Assembly (NCBI GenBank): GCA_030425385.1
Contig: JAUIAH010000007.1
Span: 1-64,000 of the forward strand
DNA: 64,000 bases
Source of the DNA: Verrucomicrobiia bacterium
GTDB taxonomy: Bacteria > Verrucomicrobiota > Verrucomicrobiia > Verrucomicrobiales > DEV007
Direction of reading: 5' to 3'
The notes beneath the pieces are model-generated. The model saw nothing but the letters and a program-made list of their open reading frames with translations, was not told where the DNA came from and did not search any database. Every line of letters starts with the position of its first letter. The stretch's first letter is position 1. Shown here in pieces: positions 44,854 through 53,474 of the stretch. The translations under genes and the position numbers were made by a program.

Positions 44854-44885
44854 ATGGCACGAAATTCGCTTCCCAAGCTCGGTTC

Positions 44886-45899
44886 ATGGCAAGTTCTCGA
44901 CATCGCATCCGGCTCGGTTATGTGCCGTTGATCGATAGCGCACCGCTTCTGGTGGCGCAGGAGTGGGGATACTTTCGGGAAGCTGGGCTTAATGTCAGCC
45001 TCATCCGCGAACCAGGGTGGGCGACCATTCGGGATAAGATCGCGTACGGAGAATTAGAGGGGGCGCACGCGCTGGCGGGCTTGTGCTTCGCACTCTCGTG
45101 GGGCCTTGGGACCATCCAGCGGTTGTGCCTTACCGGCTTCCTCTTCAACTCTCACGGAGATGCAATCACGCTTTCGCGGAAATTGTTAGATGCAGGCGTG
45201 TCTTCTTCCCTCGATTTGGCAGATTACGTACGAGAGACTAAGGGTAAGAGGCCTGTCACATTTGGCATTCCACATCAGTTCAGTTCGCATCACTTTCTGT
45301 TGCGACTCTGGTTGCGAGCAGGAGGCATCGATCCCGCGCACGACGTGGAAGTCATCGCTTTGCCCCCTTCACAAATGAACGCTTGCCTGATGGCTGGCCA
45401 CCTGGATGGCTTCGCGGTGGGCGAGCCCTTTAATACAGTCGCGGCGCATGCGGGTCTGGGAGACGTAGTGGCTACCTCAGTGGATCTAGTGCCGCTCCAT
45501 CCCGAAAAAGCATTTCTGGTGCCAGCGAGCTTCATTGAAGAGAGGCCGGAGGAACATCAAGCGCTTCTGTTAGTCTTGGAAAAAGCCTGCGCGCGCTGTG
45601 AGACTCCAGAAGGCAAGCGCGAAGCAGCGGCGATCCTTGCGCGTTCTGAGTGTCTCAACCTCGACGAATCCGTTCTCTTGGCGAGCCTGGAGGCTGATCG
45701 GCCTGAGTTCCATCTCTTTCACGGTGAACAGATCAATCGCCCGTCCCTCGACAAAGCGAATTGGCTCGTTTCTCAAATGCGATCAGCGGGAATGTTAGGC
45801 ACATTGCTCGGAGAAGATCTCCCAGGCGTTGCGGACATCTTTCGGCCCGATCTCTATGAGGCGATCATCGATCCAGAGGAACCGGCAGCGATCGCATAG
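44886..45899 (+). CDS. Cytoplasmic NrtA-like protein, probable nitrate sensor
   Basis: About 337 residues from the ATG at 44886. It belongs to the NrtA/SsuA-like substrate-binding fold (RIRLGYVPLIDSAPLLVAQEWGYFREAGLNVSL, then GAHALAGLCFAL, IPHQFSSHHFLLRLWLRAGGIDP). It has neither a signal peptide nor a lipobox, so it should stay in the cytoplasm. This is the profile of NasS, the nitrate sensor that holds the antiterminator NasT, and of the regulatory C-terminal domain fused to cyanobacterial NrtC. No NasT-like ANTAR gene is in the window, and the NrtC here lacks that domain, so it may replace it and regulate the ATPase. A longer start at 44823 overlaps the LysR gene. Confidence 0.75.
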   Translation: MASSRHRIRLGYVPLIDSAPLLVAQEWGYFREAGLNVSLIREPGWATIRDKIAYGELEGAHALAGLCFALSWGLGTIQRLCLTGFLFNSHGDAITLSRKLLDAGVSSSLDLADYVRETKGKRPVTFGIPHQFSSHHFLLRLWLRAGGIDPAHDVEVIALPPSQMNACLMAGHLDGFAVGEPFNTVAAHAGLGDVVATSVDLVPLHPEKAFLVPASFIEERPEEHQALLLVLEKACARCETPEGKREAAAILARSECLNLDESVLLASLEADRPEFHLFHGEQINRPSLDKANWLVSQMRSAGMLGTLLGEDLPGVADIFRPDLYEAIIDPEEPAAIA

Positions 45900-45989
45900 T
45901 TCCATTCATGCTCACCATGATTGCTTTTGATCGTGCGCACGGATTCCCTCCTGGAGACAGGTGTGCTCGCTGCTCCACTTAGCACACCT

Positions 45990-47276
45990 ATGTTTCTTCA
46001 AAACGTCTCTACCCATTCTACCAAGGCGGGCCTGAGCGTCCTCGCGGCGTCTCTGCTCAGCCAAGGTCTTCATGCCGGGGAGCCGGCACTCATGGTCGAC
46101 GAACCGCCCCTGATCGAGGAGGCTCCCTTTGCCTTCAGTGATCTGCTCACGCCAATAGCCGACATTCGGCTGCGCTATGAGTACGGCGATCAAGATCCCT
46201 TGGAAGACTCTCATGCGGCGACGATGCGGGCCCGTGTGGGGGTGCAAATGCAAGAGTGGAATGGATTCACTGCCCTGGCAGAACTCGAGGGCACCATCGC
46301 TGCCGACAACGGTGCTTACCGAGCCGCCAGTGTGGATGGGCCCGCGGATCACACCATCATTGCTGATCCTGAGTCAGTGGAACTGAATCGATTGTGGTTA
46401 GGCTACACCATCGCGGACACCACCTTGAAGGTTGGGCGGCAACGCATCATCTATGATAATGCTCGCTTCATTGGAAATGTGGGTTGGAGGCAGAATGAGC
46501 AAACGTATGATGCCGTGAATCTGACGAGTAAAGCGATTCCTGACACAACGCTTTCTTACAGTTACATTAATAGAGTCAATCGAATCTTTGGTTCTCAGCG
46601 CAAGGCCGCAGCGGGACAGAACGATTTCGACAGTGATAGTCACCTCTTCAATGCCTCCTACACGGGCATTCCACACACCAAGATTTCCGGATATGCGTAC
46701 CTCTTAGATCTGGAGAATGAGGCCGGAAATGCCATGAGCAATAACACGTTCGGGCTCTCCCTCTCAGGCACTTATCCGTTCTCGGACACGTTCAAGCTCA
46801 AGATCCTGGCGGAATACGCCCACCAGACTGATGCGGCGGATAGCCCGCTCGATTACGAAGCGGATTACTATCACGTCTTTGTCGGGGGCGTGTTCGATCG
46901 CTTTGATCTCGGGATCGGCTTTGAGTCCCTTGGCACGGATGATGGCATTCCTTTCCGCACGCCCTTGGCGACGCTTCATGCGTTCAATGGGTTCGCGGAC
47001 AAGTTTCTCGGCACGCCTCCCGGTGGCCTGCAGGATCTCTATCTCTCCGCGGGGGTGAAGCTCCCTCAAGGCTTCAATCTCAAGCTGGCCTATCATCAGT
47101 TCTTCGCGGAAGACGATGGATTCGGAGCGGATGATTATGGGCAGGAGGTGGATGTCGCGCTCATCAAGAAGTTCAACGACCACGTCACCTTCATCACCAA
47201 GTTCGCCTATTACGACGCGGACGAGTTCGCCACGGACACGACGCGGTTCTCTACCGAACTCAATTTCAAATTCTAA
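45990..47276 (+). CDS. Outer-membrane beta-barrel porin (alginate-export-like)
   Basis: 428 residues from the ATG at 45990, giving MFLQNVSTHSTKAGLSVLAASLLSQGLHAGEP, a signal peptide. The mature part has alternating aromatic strands: IADIRLRYEYGDQDP, LWLGYTIADTTLKVGRQRIIYDNARFIGNVGWRQNEQTYDAVNL, then a terminal FSTELNFKF ending in Phe, as required for barrel assembly. The GRQ.I.YDN.RFIG.VGWRQ block fits the alginate-export/porin family. Placed between the sensor and the ABC transporter, it is probably the outer-membrane entry for nitrate. Confidence 0.85.
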   Translation: MFLQNVSTHSTKAGLSVLAASLLSQGLHAGEPALMVDEPPLIEEAPFAFSDLLTPIADIRLRYEYGDQDPLEDSHAATMRARVGVQMQEWNGFTALAELEGTIAADNGAYRAASVDGPADHTIIADPESVELNRLWLGYTIADTTLKVGRQRIIYDNARFIGNVGWRQNEQTYDAVNLTSKAIPDTTLSYSYINRVNRIFGSQRKAAAGQNDFDSDSHLFNASYTGIPHTKISGYAYLLDLENEAGNAMSNNTFGLSLSGTYPFSDTFKLKILAEYAHQTDAADSPLDYEADYYHVFVGGVFDRFDLGIGFESLGTDDGIPFRTPLATLHAFNGFADKFLGTPPGGLQDLYLSAGVKLPQGFNLKLAYHQFFAEDDGFGADDYGQEVDVALIKKFNDHVTFITKFAYYDADEFATDTTRFSTELNFKF

Positions 47277-47399
47277 CATCACCCGATGAACTCTGCTCAT
47301 GGACCTCATGAGTCCCATTCATCTTCTATTGCACCTTGCCTGGGCACTTGGCACGCCAGGCGCTACTTCACCAACCACACGTCAACCGTCCAACCAATC

Positions 47400-48839
47400 A
47401 TGAAAGTCTCCTCCTCACTCACTCTTGGCCTCTCCTTGCTGGCGGCCATCGCGCTGCCCAGTTGCAGCAAGACGGAAAGCTCCGTCTCGACCTCAACCCC
47501 TGCGGATCCGATCAGTGCGAGCACACCGGACGCGCCGCCAAATGCGGTCAGCGATGAACTCACCTTCCTTGATCTTGAGAAAGACACCCTCAAGTTTGGC
47601 TTCATCAAGCTGACCGATTGCGCGCCGATCGTCATTGCGAAAGAGAAAGGCTACTTTGATGACGAAGGTTTAAGTGTAGCTGTCGAAGCTCAGGCTAACT
47701 GGAAAGAACTTCTTAACCGCGTCATCAATGGCGACCTAGATGGTGCGCATATGCTCGCGGGTCAACCCATCGGGGCTACCGTGGGATTTGGGTCGCAGGC
47801 TGACATTGTCACCGCTTACAGCCTCGATTACAACGGCAATGGGATCACGGTTTCCAATGAGATCTGGGAAAAGATGAAGCCAGCTGTCCCGAAAGGAGCG
47901 GACGGTCGTCCCATTCATCCCATCAAGGCGGATGCCCTCAAGCCGATCGTCGATGAGGCGAAAGCGTCAGGAAACAAGCTCAAGATGGGAATGGTCTTTC
48001 CGGTGTCCACACATAACTACGAAATTCGTTACTGGCTAGCTGCTAGTGGCATCAATCCGGGTTTCTACTTTGATCCGACTACCAAACAAGTGGACGTACC
48101 GGGATTCCTCAATGGCGATGTCGAACTCTCCGTCACGCCACCTCCGCAAATGCCTGCGGTACTCGAGGCGGGCACCATCTGTGCCTACTGTGTGGGAGAA
48201 CCATGGAATCAGCAGGCTGTCTTCAAGAAGATCGGCGTGCCAGTCACGACTAACTACGACATTTGGAAGAACAACCCAGAGAAGGTCTTTGGGGTGTCCA
48301 AAGAGTGGGCGGATAAACATCCCAACACCTGGATCGCCATCACCAAAGCCCTCATCCGTGCAGGCAAATGGCTGGATGCGAGTCTCGAGAACCGGAAAGA
48401 AGCCGCCAAGATCCTGTCACAACCAAACTACGTCGGTGCCCCTTATGAAGTCATCGCCAATAGCATGACCGGGACCTTCGAGTTTGAGGCCGGGGACAAG
48501 CGGCCCATGCCCGATTTCAATGTGTTCTTCCGCCACAATGCGTCCTACCCTTTCTATAGCGATTGTATCTGGTTCCTCACGCAGATGGTTCGTTGGGGGC
48601 AGATCGCCGAGCAGAAAGACGACGCGTGGTTTCACGAAACGGCGAAGAAGATCTACCGGCCCGATGTCTACGAGAAGGCTGCTAAGATGCTCATCGCGGA
48701 AGGACTTGCGGCCGAAAGCGATTTCCCATTCGGCTCGGACGGTTATCGCGCTCCCACGAGCGATTTCATCGATGGGAAAGCTTATGATGGGAGAGAGCCT
48801 AACGCTTACATCAAAAGCTTTGAGATCGGTTTGAAATAG
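47400..48839 (+). CDS. Nitrate ABC transporter substrate-binding lipoprotein
   Basis: 479 residues from the ATG at 47400. Lipoprotein signal with lipobox ALPSC (Cys22). The CmpA/NrtA family is recognised by [69 protein letters not shown] and [20 protein letters not shown]. Anchored in the inner (periplasmic side) membrane, it captures nitrate, and perhaps nitrite, for NrtB and the ATPases. The next gene starts 31 bp downstream. Confidence 0.92.
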   Translation: MKVSSSLTLGLSLLAAIALPSCSKTESSVSTSTPADPISASTPDAPPNAVSDELTFLDLEKDTLKFGFIKLTDCAPIVIAKEKGYFDDEGLSVAVEAQANWKELLNRVINGDLDGAHMLAGQPIGATVGFGSQADIVTAYSLDYNGNGITVSNEIWEKMKPAVPKGADGRPIHPIKADALKPIVDEAKASGNKLKMGMVFPVSTHNYEIRYWLAASGINPGFYFDPTTKQVDVPGFLNGDVELSVTPPPQMPAVLEAGTICAYCVGEPWNQQAVFKKIGVPVTTNYDIWKNNPEKVFGVSKEWADKHPNTWIAITKALIRAGKWLDASLENRKEAAKILSQPNYVGAPYEVIANSMTGTFEFEAGDKRPMPDFNVFFRHNASYPFYSDCIWFLTQMVRWGQIAEQKDDAWFHETAKKIYRPDVYEKAAKMLIAEGLAAESDFPFGSDGYRAPTSDFIDGKAYDGREPNAYIKSFEIGLK

Positions 48840-48870
48840 CCGATTCCTGACAAACCCACACCCACGATCA

Positions 48871-50025
48871 ATGGCCATGAACACGGCGACCACAGCCAAT
48901 CCTGCCACCTCTCTTGAGGGCGAGAAGCCCTCTGGAAAGAAGTGGCGCTACAATCCCCACAAGGTGGCCCATACCTTGGAAAAGCTGGGGCTCGGTTACT
49001 TCTCACCGATCGCACGACTGATCGGGCGTGACGAGCCGGCCAAGCAAGTGCGGGCGATCGCTCAGAATACCTTCCTTCCACTCTTGGCGTTTGCCGTGTT
49101 GCTCCTGGGGTGGCAGGTCTGTGCGAACACGGTCGCCACGGATAGTCAAAAGATCCCAAGCCCAGCGGAAACCTGGTCGGCATGGCAGGACATGTTAGCC
49201 TTCTCCGCAGCGGAGCGCGCCAAGGAGGCAGCCTACTATCAAAGTCAGGGAGAACGTGTGGCACGGTTTGAGGCAATGGCCCTGCAGGCTCATGAGGCTG
49301 GCAATACCCAGCGCGCTCAAGCGATCGAGAAGAGGATGGCAAGTGAGTCGACCAAAGTCTACCAAGGCACGACGACCTTCTTCGATCAAATTGGGATCTC
49401 CATTCTCACCGTCTTGGTCGGTTTCATCCTCGCGACGCTTGTCGCCATTCCGTTAGGGATTCTCTGCGGGCTCTCGCCAGCGGTGAACACGGCGCTCAAT
49501 CCGCTGATTCAATTGCTCAAGCCAGTGTCACCCTTGGCGTGGTTTCCCATTGTCTTTGTCTTCACGACGTGGGGGATCGACCAAGCGCCAGCCTCGAGCA
49601 TTTGGCAGCGGGCGCTCTTCACGTCTGCGGGTGTGGTGACGCTGTGTTCGCTCTGGCCGACATTGGCGAATACGGCAGTGGGCGTGGCTGCGATCGACAA
49701 GGATCATTTGAATGTCGCCAAGGCACTCAAGCTTGGTTGGTTCAAGCGTCTGTGGAAGATCGTCCTGCCGTCGTCATTGCCTCTCATCTTCACAGGGCTC
49801 CGGGTCTCGATTGGCGTGGGCTGGATGGTCTTGGTGGCTGCGGACATGATGTCTCAGAATCAGGGCCTCGGGAAATTTGTCTGGGACATGTATCAGAACG
49901 GCGACACTGCGAGCACGGCACAGATCATCATCGCGGTCTTCTTCATAGGCGGTATTGGCTTTCTCCTCGATCGGATCATGCTCGTCTGTCAGCGCCTCGT
50001 CACCTTCGAAGAACAAACGGTCTAA
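48871..50025 (+). CDS. Nitrate ABC transporter permease
   Basis: 384 residues, longer than the usual permease of about 280. N-terminal soluble segment with KWRYNPHKVAHTLEKLGLGY, first helix (LPLLAFAVLLLGWQVCANTV), then an insertion of about 60 residues that is charged and helical (AERAKEAAYYQSQGERVARFEAMALQAHEAG, about 110-165). The permease core follows: FFDQIGISILTVLVGFILATLVAIPLGILCGLSP, LIQLLKPVSPLAWFPIVFVFTTWG, and an EAA-like loop (DHLNVAKALKLGWFKRLWKIVLPSSLPLIFTGLR). The inserted helical stretch may face the periplasm and touch NrtA. Confidence 0.92.
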   Translation: MAMNTATTANPATSLEGEKPSGKKWRYNPHKVAHTLEKLGLGYFSPIARLIGRDEPAKQVRAIAQNTFLPLLAFAVLLLGWQVCANTVATDSQKIPSPAETWSAWQDMLAFSAAERAKEAAYYQSQGERVARFEAMALQAHEAGNTQRAQAIEKRMASESTKVYQGTTTFFDQIGISILTVLVGFILATLVAIPLGILCGLSPAVNTALNPLIQLLKPVSPLAWFPIVFVFTTWGIDQAPASSIWQRALFTSAGVVTLCSLWPTLANTAVGVAAIDKDHLNVAKALKLGWFKRLWKIVLPSSLPLIFTGLRVSIGVGWMVLVAADMMSQNQGLGKFVWDMYQNGDTASTAQIIIAVFFIGGIGFLLDRIMLVCQRLVTFEEQTV

Positions 50026-50037
50026 CAGAAAGGTTGC

Positions 50038-50943
50038 ATGAGCTACATCGATCTCAGCAAGGTAGACAAGGTTTACGGTTCCGGTGCGAGCACGACCCAT
50101 GTCCTTGAGGATGTGAATCTGCAAGTAGCCAAGGGTGAGTTTGTCGCCATCGTGGGCTACTCCGGGACTGGCAAGACCACACTCATCTCTCTCATCGCCG
50201 GTTTAGAAAAGCCTGATGCCGGTATTGTCCGTGTGGATGGTCAGGAAGTGGAGGGGCCGAGCCCTCAGCGGGGCGTGGTGTTTCAGAATTACTCCCTTCT
50301 CCCGTGGTTCACGGTGAAGGACAACGTAGCGCTTTCGGTTGGTGAAGTCTACAAAGATTCTCCCAAGGAAGAGCGCGAGCAACGCATCTTGGAGTCCATT
50401 GAGCAGGTCAATCTGTCGCCTGCCCTTGGCAAGCGTCCCGGTGAACTGTCTGGTGGGATGCGTCAGCGGACGTCCGTGGCACGCACGTTGGCGACCAATC
50501 CTGACATTCTTCTGCTTGATGAGCCCCTCAGTGCCCTCGATGCGCTCACGCGGAGTGTGATTCAGGATCAGATCTTGGATATCTGGCAGAAACGCAATCA
50601 GACGATCATCCTCATCACCAATGATGTGGATGAAGCCCTCTACATGGCAGACCGTGTGATTCCTCTCAGTGTTGGACCAAAGGCTTCGCTGGGACCTGAG
50701 GTGGTGGTCGATCTGCCGAGGCCACGGGATCGCCGAGCTCTCCATACGGATCCAGCTGCTCGTAAGATGCGTCACGAGATCATCAGCTATCTTCTGGCAG
50801 AGAAAGCCAAGGAGAAGGCCCATCAAGGAGGTGAACCGGTCGCTCTTCCTAACATCGCCCCCATTGATATTTCCATGCACCGCCCTTCCTGGTTCTTCGG
50901 GCTCCGACCCAAGAAACGCAAGCAACTCCAGCCTTCAGCCTAA
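50038..50943 (+). CDS. Nitrate ABC transporter ATPase 1 (NrtC-like, no regulatory domain)
   Basis: 301 residues. Walker A GYSGTGKTT, Q-loop FQNYSLLPWF, signature LSGGMRQR, Walker B ILLLDEPLSALD. The switch-histidine position reads ITNDVDEALYMADR, so His is replaced by Asn; the partner ATPase has the usual THDVDEA. The C-terminal 60 residues are a short tail, not the roughly 400-residue NrtA-like domain of cyanobacterial NrtC. The heterodimer with the following ATPase would therefore be asymmetric. The C-terminal region GPKASLGPEVVVDLPRPRDR is NrtC-like. Confidence 0.88.
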   Translation: MSYIDLSKVDKVYGSGASTTHVLEDVNLQVAKGEFVAIVGYSGTGKTTLISLIAGLEKPDAGIVRVDGQEVEGPSPQRGVVFQNYSLLPWFTVKDNVALSVGEVYKDSPKEEREQRILESIEQVNLSPALGKRPGELSGGMRQRTSVARTLATNPDILLLDEPLSALDALTRSVIQDQILDIWQKRNQTIILITNDVDEALYMADRVIPLSVGPKASLGPEVVVDLPRPRDRRALHTDPAARKMRHEIISYLLAEKAKEKAHQGGEPVALPNIAPIDISMHRPSWFFGLRPKKRKQLQPSA

Positions 50944-50958
50944 CCAAACCCACCACTT

Positions 50959-51753
50959 ATGGCCTACTTCGAATGCATCCATCTCGGCAAGACCTACAAG
51001 ACCCCCACGGGGAATGCCGTCATCGTTCAGGACTTCAATCTCACTATCGAGAAAGGCGAGTTTGTCTGCATCATTGGCCACTCGGGCTGCGGCAAGTCGA
51101 CGGTGCTTTCCATGGTCGCCGGGCTGAATGATATCTCGGATGGGACGGTTGTGTTAGGCGAGCGGGAGATCAACGGGGCTGGACCCGATCGGGGTGTGGT
51201 TTTCCAAGCGCCGTGTTTGCTCCCCTGGATGACGGCATTTGATAACGTGATGCTTGGGGTGGATCAGGTCTACTATCACGCCACTCGCGAAGAACGACGA
51301 CAGATTGCCAATTACTATCTCGCTATGGTGGGTTTGGCAGGGAGCATGCACAAACGCCCTGCCGAACTCTCGGGTGGCATGCGACAACGCGTGGGACTTG
51401 CGCGTGCATTCGCACTCTCTCCGAGGATGCTGTTGCTCGATGAGCCCTTTGGGATGCTCGATAAACTAACGAAATTTGAACTGCAGCAAGTGTTGCTCGA
51501 TCTTTGGAATCGGGAACGTCTCACGGCGATGATGGTCACCCACGATGTGGATGAAGCTATCTATCTAGCAGATCGCATCATCATGATGACAAATGGGCCG
51601 GCGGCGGGTATCGGCGACATCCTGTCGATCAAGTTCGAACGGCCTCGCGATCGGTCGGAGATCATGAATACCGAGCTCTACTACGAGTATCGCGATCATT
51701 TAATCCATTTCCTGGAAGAACGGGCCAGTGTGCGTCCCGCCCTAGCAGGGTAA
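50959..51753 (+). CDS. Nitrate ABC transporter ATPase 2 (NrtD-like)
   Basis: 264 residues. Walker [11 protein letters not shown]-loop [10 protein letters not shown], signature [14 protein letters not shown], Walker [14 protein letters not shown]-loop [15 protein letters not shown]: all complete. Typical of NrtD. The C-terminal [14 protein letters not shown] is family-like. It lies 15 bp downstream of the first ATPase, and both should sit under the permease in a 1:1 pair. Confidence 0.92.
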   Translation: MAYFECIHLGKTYKTPTGNAVIVQDFNLTIEKGEFVCIIGHSGCGKSTVLSMVAGLNDISDGTVVLGEREINGAGPDRGVVFQAPCLLPWMTAFDNVMLGVDQVYYHATREERRQIANYYLAMVGLAGSMHKRPAELSGGMRQRVGLARAFALSPRMLLLDEPFGMLDKLTKFELQQVLLDLWNRERLTAMMVTHDVDEAIYLADRIIMMTNGPAAGIGDILSIKFERPRDRSEIMNTELYYEYRDHLIHFLEERASVRPALAG

Positions 51754-51767
51754 CGAATCCTTTTCGC

Positions 51768-53438
51768 ATGATTCCCCAACTTCCCAGTTCGGCTCCATTC
51801 AATGAGGCGCAACGTTGGTGGCTCAACGGTTACCTAGCCGCGCTCCTCGCAACCGAAGACAGTTCAGAGAGAGAGGTCGCGGCCGCTTCTGCGCCCAAGC
51901 AGCGCGTCCTCGTGCTGTATGCCTCGCAATCTGGTAATAGTGAGAGTCTCGCTGAGCAGTTTGGCGAGGCCATGCGAGGCAAGGGATTTGAGGCGCCCGT
52001 CCTGGGAATGGAGGACTTCGAAGCCGAGGCTCTCCAGCAAGAGAATTACATTCTGATTGTCTCAAGCACTTGGGGAGAGGGGGATCCCCCTGACAATGCG
52101 GTGGATTTCTGGGAGGCGCTCTCGGCGGAAGATTTTCCCAAGCTGGAGGAACTCCACTACGGTGTGCTCGGGCTGGGGGATTCCAATTACCTGGATTTCT
52201 GTGGGATGGGCAAGAAGTTCGACCAGCGTCTTGCCGATCTAGGGGCGACGCGACTCGTGCCACGCGGGGATTGTGATACCGATTACGAGGAGACCGCAAA
52301 CGCGTGGTTTGAGAGCGCGTTGACGGCGCTAGGAGCCACTCAAGAGTCTGAGAAGGAAGCGGGCTCGGAACAGACGGACGGGATCACCTATTCCAAGAAA
52401 CATCCGTTTCCGGCGAAACTCCTGACCAATCGGACCCTCAACGCAGCCGACTCGCCTCGCGACACGCGCCATTTCGAGTTCAGCTTAGCGGGGTCTGGGT
52501 TGTCTTATGAAGTTGGGGATGTGTTAGGAATTTATCCTAAGAATGATCCCGAGCTCGTGGATGAGATCGTCGCCCTGTTAGGCTTTGAGCCGGATGCTCC
52601 CTGTGGAGAGAGCACATTCAAGCAGGTCTTGATCCACGATTTCGATATTCGCACGGTGCCTGCCACGCTCCTTCAGAAATGGCCTACACCTGTCGAGGGC
52701 TCCTTTCACGAAGTGATTGACTTGCTCAAGGCTGCGCCGGTGACCTTTGAGAGTCCTGAGGCTTTTGTGTCGTTGTTAAGGAAACTGGGGCCACGGCTAT
52801 ACTCGATCTCATCGAGCCCTAAAGCGCATCCCGATGAGGTCCACCTCACCGTGGCGAAAGTCACCTACGACTTTGATGATCGGCCGCGCAAAGGTGTCTG
52901 TTCGACCTATCTCTCAGATCGCGTCAATGGCGATGGCACGGTGCGCGTCTTTCTGCAGACCGCCAAGCACTTCAAGCTGCCAGAAGACCCGAACATCCCC
53001 GTGATCATGATAGGTCCAGGGACTGGCATTGCCCCATTCCGAGCTTTCCTGGAGGAGCGGTCCGTGACAAAGGCTCCCGGTAAGAACTGGCTCTTCTTTG
53101 GCAACCCTCATGAGTCGACGGATTGGCTCTACCGCGAGGAGGTGCAAGAGTGGGAGCGCGAAGGGATCCTTAGCCAGTTGTCGACAGCCTGGTCCCGAGA
53201 TCAAGCCACGAAGGTCTACGTGCAAGATCGCATGCGTGAGGCAGGAGAAGAGTTTTGGAAATGGTTAGAAGAAGGCGCGGCCATCTACGTCTGTGGCGAT
53301 GCCAAGCGGATGGCGAAGGATGTCGATGCGGCTCTCCGTGACATCATCGAATCGCATGGAAAGGTTTCGGCAGAGGAAGCGGAAGTCTATGTAAGCAAGC
53401 TGAAGAAGGACAAACGCTACCAGCGCGATGTCTACTAA
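51768..53438 (+). CDS. CysJ-like diflavin reductase (FMN/FAD/NADPH)
   Basis: 556 residues, close in size and layout to CysJ. An N-terminal flavodoxin domain (about 47-190, VLVLYASQSGNSESLAEQFG, SSTWGEGDPPDNAVDFWE, VLGLGDSNYLDFC). FAD domain with GPRLYSISSSPKA and GVCSTYLSDR. NADP domain with MIGPGTGIAPFRAFLEER and the final RYQRDVY that marks this family. In this locus it probably passes electrons from NADPH to the nitrite reductase or the nitrate reductase, rather than sulfite reductase. It is followed after 36 bp by nirA. Confidence 0.9.
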   Translation: MIPQLPSSAPFNEAQRWWLNGYLAALLATEDSSEREVAAASAPKQRVLVLYASQSGNSESLAEQFGEAMRGKGFEAPVLGMEDFEAEALQQENYILIVSSTWGEGDPPDNAVDFWEALSAEDFPKLEELHYGVLGLGDSNYLDFCGMGKKFDQRLADLGATRLVPRGDCDTDYEETANAWFESALTALGATQESEKEAGSEQTDGITYSKKHPFPAKLLTNRTLNAADSPRDTRHFEFSLAGSGLSYEVGDVLGIYPKNDPELVDEIVALLGFEPDAPCGESTFKQVLIHDFDIRTVPATLLQKWPTPVEGSFHEVIDLLKAAPVTFESPEAFVSLLRKLGPRLYSISSSPKAHPDEVHLTVAKVTYDFDDRPRKGVCSTYLSDRVNGDGTVRVFLQTAKHFKLPEDPNIPVIMIGPGTGIAPFRAFLEERSVTKAPGKNWLFFGNPHESTDWLYREEVQEWEREGILSQLSTAWSRDQATKVYVQDRMREAGEEFWKWLEEGAAIYVCGDAKRMAKDVDAALRDIIESHGKVSAEEAEVYVSKLKKDKRYQRDVY

Positions 53439-53474
53439 CGTCCTATTGAATCAACTCTAACGCTAATTGAAACT

